Under the pieces are notes generated by a model. It saw nothing but the letters and a program-made list of their open reading frames with translations. It ran no database searches and was not told the DNA's origin. Shown here one piece after another: positions 25,776-38,947 of a DNA stretch of 64,000 bases (its first letter is position 1; each line of letters begins with the position of its first letter). Location of the stretch: positions 2,048,501 to 2,112,500 of the forward strand of contig OY992840.1 of assembly GCA_963921425.1 (NCBI GenBank), given 5' to 3'. Source of the stretch: Dryas octopetala (Eukaryota; Streptophyta; Magnoliopsida; Rosales; Rosaceae). The position numbers and the translations under genes are program-made.

Positions 25776-28700
25776 ATAACACCCCGAACCTCGGGCCCAT
25801 AAATGCACTGAAACCTTGACATTTAAACTTCTTTTCAAAGAATGAGCCATGCATTTGACATAATAAATAAATACATTTAATAAATCATAGTGTGAGCCCA
25901 AAACATTTAAGTAAAATTTACTGTATAAAATCAGTTAAATCAAATTAAAATAGGTCCCACTGCCTCATCTTCTCCTCACTGCCTCCTCAGCCTGCTTAAC
26001 CTGCAAAACACCAATAACCACACTGCACCATATCCATGGTACACCGGGTCATTCAAACAAATAACCCGGTAAGCTCACTAGAGCTCGTATGAGTGAAATG
26101 ACTTAAACAATAAATCTCAATATAATCCTTCAATTTCCATGCTAAAAATAATTCACAATAAAACCCATAAATATTCAATCACACAATAATTTCATCACCA
26201 ATCATCCAAGCATCAAAATAAATCATAAATCCTCGTATTCAAATCAAATCCCATCAATATATAATAATCATCATTCTGGCAAATCAATTTCCTAAACGTC
26301 AACTATTAACCTCAATCTCGAAATCATTCACATCCTAACTCATAACCTCAATGCATAAACCATTCATCAATTTCATCCTCAAGATTCAAGCCTAGACTTA
26401 CCCAGTCCTAGTCAAATCAAGTCCTAGCAGACAAATGCACGCAAGCATACAGCAACAAAACAGACTATCTAATTTCACTCACGTCGCTCTTTGAAATCCC
26501 CCAGCTTTAATATCTTTTCAAAAATCCATTTTTAAATCATCTAAAAATTGTAAATCAAACTCTGAAAAGCAATTAATACTCTGAAGCTGTAAAACTATTA
26601 AAATATCTTAAACAGTACGCAATGCCTTTCTGAAACTGTCATTTAAAACATTTACTGATGTAATTTCATTTCGCAAAATGCTCCACAATTTGAAATCTCA
26701 CGCCACACTAGTACCCGGGAAACTGCTGGTCATACACTGCCGAGTCATCTCTAGGCAAGTGCAGAGCAAATCTATACCTGCTGTGATGCTGGTCATACAC
26801 CGCCGGTTAGGCAAGTGCAGAGCAAATGCTGGTCGTACACTGCCAACTAGGCAAGTGCAGAGCAAATGTCATGCTGGTCATACACCGCCAACTAGGCAAG
26901 TGCAGAGCGAGTGCTGGTCGTACACCGCCGAGTCATCTCTAGGCGAGTGCAGAGCAATATATACCTGCGTGCTGGTCGTACACCGCCGAGTCATCTCTAG
27001 GCGAGTGCAGAGCAATACATACCTGCTGAAGGGGGTACTAGTATGGCGGTTTGAAACCGCTTCTGTACATCTCAATCAACAACCTCTCAAAACTATCCTC
27101 CAAATAAAAACTGAAATTTAATTCTTTCCATAAATCCGTTTAAATAAAATTATTCTCAAATTGTGAAAGCTGCTCGATCAAAATCATTTTCTAAAGGACA
27201 GAAATTCATTAATAAAACTTCCCCAAAATAATACCAAAACCTTTTCTAGAAAACTGTCCATACTCAAATAAATCAAGAAAAGAGTTAAATTATAAAATGT
27301 ACAAAACATTTCGAAAATCACGAATCCACTCACAGTCTACCCTGAACTATACTGAAACCTTTCCGAAATTGATTCCTACTCACGACCCCTTCCTCACTTG
27401 TTTGTCATTCCTACTCACAGTCTATTGTATGATAATTGCTAAATCCTCACTTAATCCTTTAGTCTCAATTTTCGTCAATTCCTTCTCATGGTCTGAACCC
27501 TATACTTGGCTTCCTTTAACATAAAGCATCAACTCACACAAAACCGACAATTTATTAACGGTACTCTACTTTAAAAGACCGATAAGTTTCACTCACAATT
27601 TATCTACGTAAAACACAGAAATACCCTTCACGGTGCCATTGCTCGGATACCAAATCCGGCAGCATAACGGCATCGTGAATGAGATTTCCCGAGCCCATGT
27701 ACCTGTTAAGACCAGACAACCAACATTTAAATATTCATAGTTCACAACTTCCGTTCAACGACCGAAATGGACGGTAACCACCACGAACGGTGGCTGCCCA
27801 GCCCCTAACAACACACAAACACTCACCAATATGTAAACAAACCCTAGAATTGACCTTTAGATGTCCTGGGGAGGCTGATTGACAAGGAAAATCACCCGAC
27901 CCGCCGCCACAAGTGGCGGAGCCGACGGTGGCAGCGGCGGCACAAACTTAAAAATACCCGAATTCAACTCCAAACAATCCTAATCATATAATTGAACCTT
28001 TAATTGCACAAAAACAACACGAATTTGAGTCCAATTTCAAGATATTCGAAAATAACATAAACCCCAAAATCGAATTTCTAAAATCTCAAAATTTAACATC
28101 AACACCTTAGGGGAAAGATTACCCGTACCTAGAGGATCGATTTTGTCAACTGGATTGATGGCCAATTATCGCCGGAAACGCCGGAATCGGCGGCGGAAGC
28201 TGGCGGTTGCGCTGGGCTTCTTTAGCTCATTGCTCCGTCGTGGAGCATCGTCTGAACAAACGGAGCCCATCGTTGGACTCGCCGAGGTGAGAAGAAGAGG
28301 ACCCAGTAGGTCCGGTGTCCCGTCGTCGCCGGAAAATGTGATCGCCGGCGGTGGGCTGTGTTTTCTCTCGGCTGTTCCTGTGGGTGGAAGAGCTCGCCGG
28401 TGCAAGGAAGACTCGAGGGAGGATGGCCGGCGGCTAGGGGTCACGTCAGTGGCTTCGGCCGTCGTGGGTTGGCTGGCGAAGGTGAGTTCTCACCGGAGCT
28501 GGCCGTGCGCAGGGAGAGGGAAGAGAAGGCTGAGGGAGAATCGGGGAGAGAGAAATAAAAAGAGGAGAGAGAGAACCTTCTAGAGAGAGAAAGAAAATTC
28601 TAGAAAAAATCTGATATTTAAACCCAATTGTCCAATTTTACGAAATCGCCCCTCACTTTAAACGCCCATATCTTTCAAACTGTAACTCGGATCGATGCGT

Positions 28701-28953
28701 GCTACGTGTCTATGAAATCGTGGGATCGAAACCTATCTAACGGACCCAAAGTCAAAATCGAAAGCCCATTTATTTTAAAAGTCAACTTTGGGTTAAGCTT
28801 AAATTAAAACAAAAAGAAATAAATCGAAACCCTTTTTATTTTCCAAATAAAATCTCAAATCTTTAAAATACAATTCAACATCCTTTAAAACTTCTTAAAA
28901 CCATAATTGAATAAATTTTAAATTTCTAGTGAAAATTGGGTCGGGTCGTTACA
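25776..28953 (-). mobile_element. Solo LTR, about 3.2 kb, of the long-LTR gypsy family
   Basis: Fossil. Minus-strand start TGTAACGACCCGACCC at 28953 and end near GGTTCGGGGTGTTAT at 25776. It is flanked by a perfect 5-bp target duplication GAGTT (25771-25775 and 28954-28958). No primer-binding site or polypurine tract adjoins either side, so it is a solo LTR left by recombination between two LTRs. It is the longest and most complete LTR of this family in the window and includes the minisatellite section (26720-27025), the CACGAACGGTGG motif area (27780) and the GA-rich leader (28500-28590). Confidence 0.85.
26720..27025 (-). repeat. LTR-internal minisatellite, about six units
   Basis: Units contain GCTGGTC(A/G)TACACCGCCGA or close variants followed by CTAGGC(A/G)AGTGCAGAGCAA, at intervals of about 40-60 bases. 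These are the same words as at 3440-3625, in the same orientation relative to the LTR. Confidence 0.9.
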
Positions 28954-28958
28954 GAGTT

Positions 28959-30010
28959 CATCATCGAGTGCCAAGACTTTTAACAACGGGTATAAACAAG
29001 GAAAATTTATCATAGACATCAAAATAGTTTCTGTTGTTTCTCTTCCTCAAGTACTAATTATTTGATGATCCTCACAAGTACGAGTCAAGACTGAGACACG
29101 AGCAAGCTACTAATCGCATAAACATAGCGTTAAAAAAATAAACTATAACCCCCAAAACTTACCACAACTTCTATGAGGTCGGCCACGTCGAGGAGGCATA
29201 TCCATACAAGCTGACGAGAACCTTTCCATAGACCGAAGGATGCACACGAGGTGCCGAGTCTACAAGAATTTTAAGCGAAAACTATTCAACCCGCCACCAC
29301 GAGTGGCGGAAATCGGAGGTGGCAGGGGCAGCCTAACCTAGAAATTACCCAATTTCAACTCCAATTAATCCTAATTGCACACTGGAACCTTCAATTGCAC
29401 AATAACAACTCGAATTCAAGTCTAATTTCAAGAAATTTGAAATAGGCATAAACCCTAAAATCGAATTTTCAATTTCTCAAAATTGGACGTGCCCACCTTA
29501 GGGGAAAGATTACCCATACCTTGAGGATCGTTTTTAACAACTGGAACGACGGCCAAAAGTCACCGAAAATGGCCGCAATCGGCGGTGTGGCCGATAGTGG
29601 AGATTTGGTTTCCCGAGCTCATTGATCCGTCATGGAGCATCGTATGAACGAACGGAGACCATGGCTAGACTCACCATGACGAGGGGAACAAAGCCCAGTA
29701 GGTCCGGCCATCCAATTTCTACCGGAACAGTGAGATCGCAGTGGTGCAGCCGCAACTTTGCTGGCTTGCTGTGCTGTCGTGGGTGGTCAGATGGCTGATC
29801 CGAGACCACTAATAGAAAGGTATCGTCAATAGCTTTCCAACGCCACCAAGAACGCCTGAATCGGAGGTTGGGAGCGAGAGTTATAGCCAGTCAAAGTTTG
29901 GTCAAGAGGAGAGGATGAGAGAGAAGAGAATTCGGGAAGAGAGAGAGAATGCACGGGAGGGAGAGAGAAATGAGGGGGGAGAGAGAGGTTTCTGACTTTT
30001 GGGTTTAAAA
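28959..30010 (-). mobile_element. Gypsy leader piece and truncated LTR, minus strand
   Basis: Fossil. 29177-29196 is the reverse complement of the 20-base leader word at 11116-11135, marking the start of gag in this family. 29285-30010 matches the middle and promoter-distal part of the long LTR (GGTGGCAG..GCGG area, GA-rich block 29905-29990). Together with 21834-25775 it may be the other side of one decayed minus-strand element into which the solo LTR at 25776-28953 jumped; this is inferred from shared strand and the flanking GAGTT repeats. Old, internally deleted. Confidence 0.6.
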
Positions 30011-30199
30011 ACTCACTTTTGTCTAAATTCATAAATTCAAGAAACTTTGAATACAAAAACCATATATATCAATTTAAACTTAGGAAATAAGATTTTTTTT
30101 TTAAAAAAAGACCAAATTCTAACTCAAAATCTTTTAGCTTAAAATTCAAACTCAATATGGCCAAGAAATAGAATTTAGTCATCAACTTATAAAATATTT

Positions 30200-31104
30200 C
30201 AAAAAAATTAAAAGTTAGTCCACTCACTGAGAGTTATCTCACGTTTTTTTTATTTTGTTTAGGCTTATTCATACCATTGCCCCCTGTAAGATATACTTTT
30301 TTTCACTTTGCCCCCTGAAACTTAAATCCTCTCAGTTTGCCACCTGAACTTCGCAAAGTTGTTGCAAAAGACCCTATGCCGTTAACTCTGTCAATTTTTT
30401 CGTTAAAATAGCTGACATGGCACTTATATGGCATGAGTGAGACCCTTTTTTAGTTATGTAAGATCCATGTAGACAAGCAAAATTATAAAAAATTGACATG
30501 GATCTTATTATTTTTAGTTTAAAAATTATTTTTTTTGTCCACATGGATTTTACATAACTAAAAAAGGGTCTCACTCATGCCATATAGGTGTCACGTCAGC
30601 TATTTTAACGGAAAAATTGACAGAGTTAACGGCATAGGGTCTTTTGCAATAACTTTGTGAAGTTCAGGTGGCAAACTGAGAGGATTTAAGTTTCAGGGGG
30701 CAAAGTGAAAAAAAGTGTATCTTACAGGGGGCAATGGTGTAAATAAGCCTTTTGTTTATAACATTTTCCCCCCAGGTGTTATAGATCGCTGAGGTTGGGC
30801 TGTACCACGTCGAGGCAGGACTTTCAGATCTTCGACGACATTTCCCTTAAGTCGTGGAGTTAACTTTTATTTTGTAATGGAAATTTAGTTTTTGCTCTGA
30901 TTATCATGTGCCTTGGTGAATAAGAACTTTTTGGTTGTGGTAGAGGTGGTTGAAGTTTTTAGAAGTGTTTTCACAGGTTTATAATTTTTGGGTTAGTCCA
31001 TTTTCAGGGGAGGTTCTGCCAAATTTTCGGTAGGATTTTCCTTGATTTTGGATCCCACAGGACCTCTCCGGGTTTCAGGGTGGAATCCGGGGGCGGTCCT
31101 GTCA
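30200..31104 (+). mobile_element. Forward LTR 3' end of the long-LTR gypsy family, split by a MITE
   Basis: Fossil. Words such as GTCCACTCACTGAG and CCCCCCAGGT match 3908-3966, and the block ending GGCGGTCCTGTCA (31104) matches the LTR end at 11017. The MITE at 30262-30749 interrupts it. No primer-binding site follows, so this is an LTR fragment or 3' LTR. Confidence 0.8.
30262..30749. mobile_element. Foldback Mutator-like MITE, 488 bp
   Basis: Begins GGCTTATTCATACCATTGCC and ends with the near-perfect inverse GGCAATGGTGTAAATAAGCC. The arms are about 215 bases each. A perfect 9-bp target duplication, TTTTGTTTA, flanks it (30253-30261 and 30750-30758); 9 bp is the hallmark of Mutator-like elements. 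No coding capacity. The arms are still well paired, so the insertion is probably not very old. Confidence 0.95.
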
Positions 31105-32434
31105 TCTGGTGCTTTGTTATGCACACGTAAGCATAGTATATGCATGATCGGTAATGAGTTTGAGATGTCATTACTTGTTTATTGTTGATGATGATGGTGA
31201 CGTTTTACCACTATTTGAGTGTGGTTGCTTTTCAACTTTGTTTTTACCTTGCTGAATTATGTTGGTTGTTGCCACTATTTATGTTTGTGTTACCCCAAAA
31301 ACTTACGGCGAGATTTTGCTGGGAATCATGGCAGATAACACTGTAGTCCTAGTTATTGCGAGGGTGTGCCACTGTTCTTGGTCGAGACGGCCGTAATAGA
31401 AACTGTAAGTTTGATGAGTTGTGTGATTTATGCCGGATCTTTCTTCTTTGATCAAATGATTGTACAGTAAGCAAGGAACATGGACTTACCAAAAGTTCAT
31501 ACTGCCTTGATCCTCAAGAACTTTTTATACATCAAAAGTTTATGTGACTATGGCTTCAAATTCATAAGTGCAACTGATGTTTTGCTAGGTGATTGGATGC
31601 ATGATTTAACAATAAATTTAATGAAGAACATGTGCACAATTTGATTTTCCTAAAAACGAAATACAATGGTAGTTCTAACAACGAACCTCATGGTTAATAT
31701 ATGAAAATCTACTGTCAAAACTTTGAAGAAAAATCAATACCAAGAGAAAAACCTTAGCAGAGCTACAAATAAGGATAACTTAAAGCTTAAGAACTTGAAA
31801 TGATCAAATACAAATAGTTTTTGAGTAAATGACTAGGTGACTGCGAAGTTGTGAGGTTGGAAAGATGAAGATCTTGAGACTTTGAAGAGAGGTTGAAAGC
31901 TAGGAGATTGGATAATGAATTCAAGACTTGTGTCTTTTTGTGTTGATTGGATCCTTCTCTTTGTTGGAGTCTTCTCCTTTTATACTTGAATTTTCTAAGT
32001 GTGAACGCTCCTCATGGGAACTTGTTCTTGATCAACTTTGCATGTTCGGCGGTGGAAGTTGTTTCTGAAACTTGTTCCAATAGTGTCAATCTCACAAATA
32101 TTCTTTTAGAAACTTGATACTGTCTAAAATGTCACTTTCAATTATCTGGGGCAGTCATTTTTCTCCTTGGAACTTGTGCCAATACTCTTTTACACCATCG
32201 TTTGTCATTCGATGACTTTGACTTTTGACAAAAAGATACTTCTGTTTTATTGTCTGGCAGTGAGTTGATGAGTTTATTCTTGGCCAAAGAAATGGAACAC
32301 TTGTGATCCCTGAAGTATTGCACTTTCAGCGACAGAAAGAAGCTCGCCGAGAACGAATTTGTTCGCTTTGTACGCCATGCTTTGGATTCTGACGAGCATA
32401 TAACTATTACATATAATACCTTTAGATTTATATT
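31105..32434. other. No gene seen; unassigned, possibly a retroelement LTR
   Basis: Only short frames without recognisable domains. The sequence 31780-32400 looks like processed leader or LTR DNA, but I cannot place it in a family. Confidence 0.4.
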
Positions 32435-33232
32435 TGTTAGCATTTTATTTTATTTAAATTGAGCTAATTAGATATAATTTTATATTTTAGATCAAAGTCC
32501 AAATTATTTCTCATATTTGATAATTTAAATGGGCTTGGGTGGTATTTTCATTAACCATTCATTATCTTTACTTAATTTAATTGAGGATATTATTATATTT
32601 GACTTTAATCTATATAAGTTCAATACATCCATTGCTTGAGCAGGTGTGCACGTGAGTTATAACAAGTGAAAGGCTAATAAAAGAGGAGACCGAAGTCAAC
32701 TAGGGAGAAAGAGGAAAATTAAGTTGATTAATAGAAGAAAGAGACAAGTTGTGGAATCCGTTGCTTATTCTAATTCATTGAGAGAAAGAATTAGAGCACG
32801 GGAACAAATAGAGGAAACTCAAAAGAAAAGAGGAGTTGGCAGGCAGCAAGAGAAAGAAATCCCAATTGGAAGAGGAGATTGTCGAAAGATATAAAAGCTG
32901 GAGAAAAACAACTATAGGGGGGACATTGGACAGAGAGCAGCGACACCAACAAGAGAAAAAGGGTTTTCTTTGTTCTCTTATGCAATTTATTTTATTTTTC
33001 TGCAGTTTTTGTTAGAACATCCATGAACGATTATGTCATGGGTTTCTAAACTCTTAGCTGAGGCTAAGAGGAAGCCTTAATCCAATTAACTTTATGCATT
33101 TGTTTTGTTAATTTTTAATATTCAGATTTTAGTGTTGAATTCTTATTCTCTATTTTAGTTGAAATATAATATTTAAATTCTATGTGTTTGATGATTGACT
33201 AGGATTTGGGTATTGTGATTTTGGCATTAGAA

Positions 33233-33515
33233 TGTTAGGGTACTAATTCTGCAGAAAGGAAAACAACAAACACAAGAGAGAAAAAGAAAAACTAAACTTT
33301 CATTTAATTCGATGATGGCTCTATTGGCCCAGAGAATACGATACTATCCTTCAGTAAAAATACTCAATAGCTCAACAAAAGAGCTGAAGTGGACCACTAC
33401 GTAATAAAGACACATGTCAGTGAGGCACTAGCTCAACTAACACAATCAGCAACTGACTAGTATACTAATAAAGAGAATAACAAATTAAGAATGGGCTAAC
33501 TCGGGTATCTCCACA
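33233..33515 (-). repeat. 3' LTR of the Reina-like element
   Basis: 283 bases, TGTTAGGG..CCACA at the edges on the plus strand. About 97% identical to the partner LTR at 38660-38947. Confidence 0.95.
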
Positions 33516-36500
33516 ACTCCACCCCTCTTAATAAAAACTAGCTACCCCTCAGCCTTTGAAGTCTAGATAACGGGCAAGAATCTGATCTGCTTCCTCCCAG
33601 GTTGCATCTTCAACAGAGGAATCATTCCACTGAATTAACCACTTAGTGACTGCCACGTTGTTCTGCTTAAACATGCCTCTATCTAAAATTGCAGCATGAT
33701 ACCAATGAGGATTCAAGGGATCCTTCATTGGAGGAAGATGAGTGGAAGGCACAACACTTGAACACAATTTCTACTTAAGCAAGGATACATGGAATACTGG
33801 ATGAATCTTAGCAGTGGGCGACAATGCTAATTTGTATGCAACACTGCCAATCCTTTCTAACACCTTGAATGGACCATAATACTTTGGTGACAACTTGTGT
33901 GAAATTCTTCTCTCAACAGATTGCTGTCTGTATGGTTGAAGCTTCAAATAAACCAAATCACCTTGCTCAAAACTTCTCTCAGTATGTTTTTTGTCATACA
34001 TCACCTTCATCCGAGCTTGGGCCAACTGCAAGTTTTGTTTCAGCTCCCCAAGTAAAACATCTCGATCCCTCAGTTGCAAATCTACTTGGTGGACAGCAGT
34101 TGGACCAGGTAAATAGGCCTGTATTGGAGGAGGACTATAACCATAAAGAGCCTGAAATGGTGACATTTTAATAGCATAATGGTAGGTAGTATTATACCAC
34201 CATTCTGCCCAAGGAAGAAGTGGAACCCAGCTAGATGGTCGATCTCCAATAACACATCTGAGGTATTGCTCCAAAGTTTTGTTCAAGTTTTCAGTTTGAC
34301 CATCTGTCTGTGGGTGATATGCAAAGCTTTTACACAACTTAGTCCCTTGCAAGGTGAAGAAAGCTTCCCAAAAGTTACTGAGGAAAATAGGATCTCGATC
34401 GCTAATGATGCTTACGGGCATCCCATGCAATTTGAACACACTATGCACAAAAGCTTCTGCTACAGTCTTAGCCGTATAAGGATGAGATAATGGTAAAAAG
34501 TGTGCATACTTGGTAAATCTATCAACTACCACCAATATAACGGACTTCCCAGCCGAACTAGGAAGACCTTCAATGAAATCCATGGATATGTCCAGCCAAG
34601 CACCTTCTGGCTGGGTTTGGTTGCAACTTCCCCGGTTGAAGAATTGCCTCATAGTGGTTCTGTTGGCAGATGGTACATTCAGCCACAAAAGTCTTTACAT
34701 CTCTTTTGATACCAGGCCATAAAAAACTTCTGGAAACTCTCTTATAAGTCCTAAGATAGCCTGAGTGACCTCCTATAGAGCCCGAGTGAAATTCAGCCAT
34801 AATCTTATTTCTCCAGTCATCAACAAGAGGTACAAAGACCCTATGCTTGTAATGCAGAATGTCATTATTGAAGGTGTAATTTTTAAGAGGACATTGTCCT
34901 TGTTTGACTTCCTCTACCAACTTTCGTGTCTCTCCATCACTAAGGGCAGCTTGCTTAAGTGCAGAGATATAGCTGCTTATGGGCCTGGAGATTCCCATTA
35001 TTTACTTAAACTCTCCTTGCCTGGATAAAGCATCTGGAACAGTGTTGTTGGATCCAGCTCGGTACTGTATGGAATAATCATATCCAATCAACTATAAAAG
35101 CCACGTTTGTTGCGCTGGAGTAGTTATCCTTTGACTTAGGAAATGTTGGATTGTCCTATGGTCAGTGAGGATTTTAAAATGGTGTCCTAAGAGATATAGC
35201 CTCCATTATTGCACTGCATAGACCACAGCTAGCATTTCCTTGTCATATACAGATAAAGCCAAATGTCGTTGTGCCAATGTCTTACTTAAGAATGCCACTG
35301 GATGTCCCTCCTGAGATAATACAGCCCCAATACCTGTGCTTGAAGCATCACATTCCACTACAAATTCTTTGGTGAAATCTGGTAAAGCTAGGACAGGTGT
35401 AGACACCATAGCCATCTTCAAATTCCCAAAGGCCTGTTCAGCTGCCACACTCCATATAAATTGATCCTTCTTGAGCATGTTGGTGAGTGGTTTAGCTATA
35501 GTACCAAAGTTTTTTACAAACTTTCTATAGTAACCAGCTAAGCCGAGAAATCCCCTCAAAGCTTTCAATGTGTTGGGCTTAGGCCACTGGTGAATTGCAG
35601 CAATTTTAGAAGGATCTACTGCCACCCCAGCCTTGGAACTGACATGACCCAAATATTCCACACTAAGGGTTCCGAAACTACACTTACTCATCTTAACCTT
35701 TAGAGAATGTTGCTGCAGTAGTGAGAAGACCTGTTTCAAATGACACAGATGATGTTCCATAGAAGAAATATAAATGAGTATATCATCAAAAAAGACCAAC
35801 ACAAATTTTCTAAGAAAATCCCTGAAAATATCATTCAAAAGCGATTGAAAAGTGGCTGGAGCATTTGTTAGCCCAAATGGCATTACAAGAAACTCAAAAT
35901 GTCCATCATGGGTCCGAAATGCAGTTTTCTTTATATCAGCAGGATGCATCCTAATTTGGTGATAACCTAACCTTAAGTCCAGTTTAGAAAACACCACTGC
36001 CCCATGCAATTCATCTAATAATTCATCTATAACAGGGATAGGATACTTATCTTTCACAGTAGCTGCGTTAAGTGCCCTGTAGTCGATGCACATGCGCTAG
36101 GTACCATCCTTCTTTTTAACCAATAATACTGGTGAAGAAAAAGAACTGACACTTGGTCGAATAACGCCACTGTCAAGCAACTCTTGCACAATCTTTTCTA
36201 TCTCAGTTTTTTGAAAGTGGGGATATCTATATGGACGAACACTGATGGGTGCAGTACCAGGGGCTAGGATAATTTTGTGATCTTGAGCTCGGTTAGGCGG
36301 TAGAGACTTCGGTGGTTCAAACAATTCTGAAAACTCAGTCAACAGTGCTTGAATGTCTGGATGAGTTGCAGGCAATACCCCAATATTAGGCAAAGGTTGT
36401 ATCTGAATAAACATGGCTTTTTTCTCCTGATTCAAAAGCCTTGTCATTACTCTGCAACTGACTAGCTCAATTTGAGCAGCCAATATTCCCTGTAAGATAT

Positions 36501-38659
36501 GTTTCTGTCCCATGTACTGAAACTTCATCACCATGGTGTCAAAGTTCCATACAATATCTCCCAGTAATTTCAGCCACGCTGCCCCCAATACTACTTCACA
36601 ACCTGTGATAGGTAGGAGATAAAAATCAGTTTGGAAATGGAACTGTTGAACACTCATTGCTAAACTAACAAGTCCCTTGGTCTTCATTCTTGTACCACTG
36701 GCTACCAAAACATTCAGGGAATGGAGAAGATTGATTTTGGTATGAGTGTGATTAAGCAGACTAGGGTGTATGAAATTATGTGTAGCACCAGAATCCACCA
36801 GTACATGAACTTCCTTTCTCATAAAAATACCCTTAAGATGCATAGTCTCAGGCTTGGTGGTCTCATTAGTCAACACATGCAATGACATTAAAGGTTCCTC
36901 CTGAACAGCTATAGCTAGCTCCAGCTCGCCACCCATGTCTAGTGTTATCTCGGACGGCTCCGACATCTCTTCTTGGGTAATACCTCCATCAATGAGTAAA
37001 GCCTTAGCCCCTTTTCGGCAATTATGGCCAGGTTTGTATTGTTCATCACAAAAAAAACATTGGTTCTTGGCTCTTTTCTCCTGGTATTCAGCTTGAGTGA
37101 GTTTTTTGTTGGCCAATGTAAACCCACCTTCATTCATAATGTTTCGAGTCAGCCCCGGCATAGAATTGGTCACACCACTGGCAGTTCTTTGAGACAAGGG
37201 CACCATTACTGCTTGACTTCTATTGGTATTCATGGGTGGTCTTTGGACCACTGTTCTACTACTCATCCGATGGCCTAAATGTCTCTCCTCATAAACTTTG
37301 GCTAACTCATATGCAGCCAACAAATTGTGAGGGTTCATTGCCCTTACATCTACCCGTATGTCTTCCTTCAACCCTCCAATAAAACAGGCCAACAATAATT
37401 CTTGAGAAAAACCGGGGGCTCTACAGGACAATTTGATAAACTGAGATTTATAATCAGTTACCGACCCTGTCTGAGTGAGCTTAGCCAAGGCAGCCTGATA
37501 ATCCATCCGGTTAAAGGATCCAAACTGTCTCATTAATAAATTAGCAAAGCCAACCCAAGTTCTAGGTTGCTCATGTTGGAATAAATGCCAAAGATCAGCA
37601 GCTTCCTTAGTTAAGTGCATGGCAGCAATAGTCACCTTTCTATTCTCTGGAATCTGATACAACTGAAAATATTGTTCAGCCTTATTCAACCATTCAACAG
37701 GATCTCCACCGCCAAATGTACCAAAGTCAAGTCGCATTTGTTTCATGGTAGGAAGGTTAGGGTCTTGATGGTAATGAGGTTCAGGTAATTGGTATTGGTG
37801 GTGAGTCAAATGAGGGTAGGGTACAACATTTGTTGCTGGTGAGCTAATGGAGGTAGGCAAGTTTGGGGTTGGGAGAAGTGTGGGTAGTGGGTAGGAATTT
37901 GGGAATAAGTAAGTGGTGCTGTATATGTTGAGTGAGAGGTATGGAGATTTCCTAAATAAGGAGATGAGTATGGGTGCTGATATGGTAATGGGTCTGGTGG
38001 AATTGAATAGGCTTGGTGGTAATTGGAGTGTGATGGTGGAATTTGTGGGTGAATGGGTGTTGTAACTGGTGGGACAAAGGTCTGATGGGTATGAGAGTAT
38101 CCAATTGGTTGTTCACCAGCCGTATGCAGCATGTGAGTGTCCTGCAATGAAGATATAGGCCCAGTATAACCAAGAGAAAATGCAACAGGACCAGAGTTCA
38201 TAAAAGGATGTGCAGTATAACCCAAGAATTGAGAACTATCAGAAGGCCTTGCCATAGGATGAAATTTAGGAATAATAGGGTTAAGACTACCAGAACTCTT
38301 GGGAGATGGTGGAGGTGGTAAATCAACGATTCCCGATGGTGGAGTTGTAGAGATTGGTGGTGTTACTGAAATTGGTGGTGCTGGCAAAGATCCACCGACA
38401 TTCCGATCGTCCTTGGACTTCCCACCTACACGGATTTGCCGAATTTCCTCCAATAAAGTGGCTTGTTCGCGAGAATAACGGACGGCCAAGTTATCCATGG
38501 ATTGTTGTAGTGCCTAGATCTTAGCTTCGTAAGCATCCCGCTGAGATTGGAGCTCAAGCTCAAAAGGATGGATCTCATGGTGAACCAGAGGCTGCGAAAT
38601 CGGTGGTGGCCGCTGACCCCCTTTTTTCGGTCCCATGACAGAAGGGCTCTGATACCAGA

Positions 38660-38947
38660 TGTTAGGGTACTAATTCTGCAGAAAGGAAAACAGCAAACAC
38701 AAGAGAGAAAAAGAAAAACTAAACTTTCCTTTAATTCCATGATGGCTCTATTGGCCCAGAGAATACACTTATATACTATCCTTCAGTAAAAATACTCAAT
38801 AGCTTAACAAAAGAGCTGAAGTGGACCACTACGTAATAAAGACACATGTCAGTGAGGCACTGGCTCAACTAACACAATCAGCAACTGACTAGTATACTAA
38901 TAAATAGAATAACAAATTAAGAATGGGCTAACTCGGGTATCTCAACA
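38660..38947 (-). repeat. 5' LTR of the Reina-like element
   Basis: 288 bases, TGTTAGGG..CAACA at the edges on the plus strand. It adjoins the primer-binding site (GCTCTGATACCA on the plus strand, 38646-38657). Confidence 0.95.

Larger units (their letters stand above)
33233..38947 (-). mobile_element. Nearly complete Ty3/gypsy chromovirus, Reina-like, 5.7 kb
   Basis: Fossil on the minus strand. Structure in element order: 5' LTR 38660-38947, primer-binding site for tRNA-Met 38646-38657, gag (about 36900-38500) with a CCHC-type zinc knuckle near 37030, protease near 36600-36850, reverse transcriptase about 35600-36250 ([11 protein letters not shown] box), RNase H about 35200-35550, integrase about 33850-35000 with an HHCC-type zinc finger and a DDE core, a chromodomain-like tail near 33560-33680, polypurine tract 33516-33529 and 3' LTR 33233-33515. 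A target duplication TAGAA flanks it (33228-33232 and 38948-38952). The LTRs differ at about 8 sites plus one 5-bp indel over about 285 bases, roughly one million years old at usual plant rates. All parts are present but the reading frame is broken in about five places. Confidence 0.93.

Noticed and set aside
28143-28583. 146-codon Arg/Gly-rich frame
   Set aside because: Same GC-rich LTR leader in the solo LTR, with no domain.
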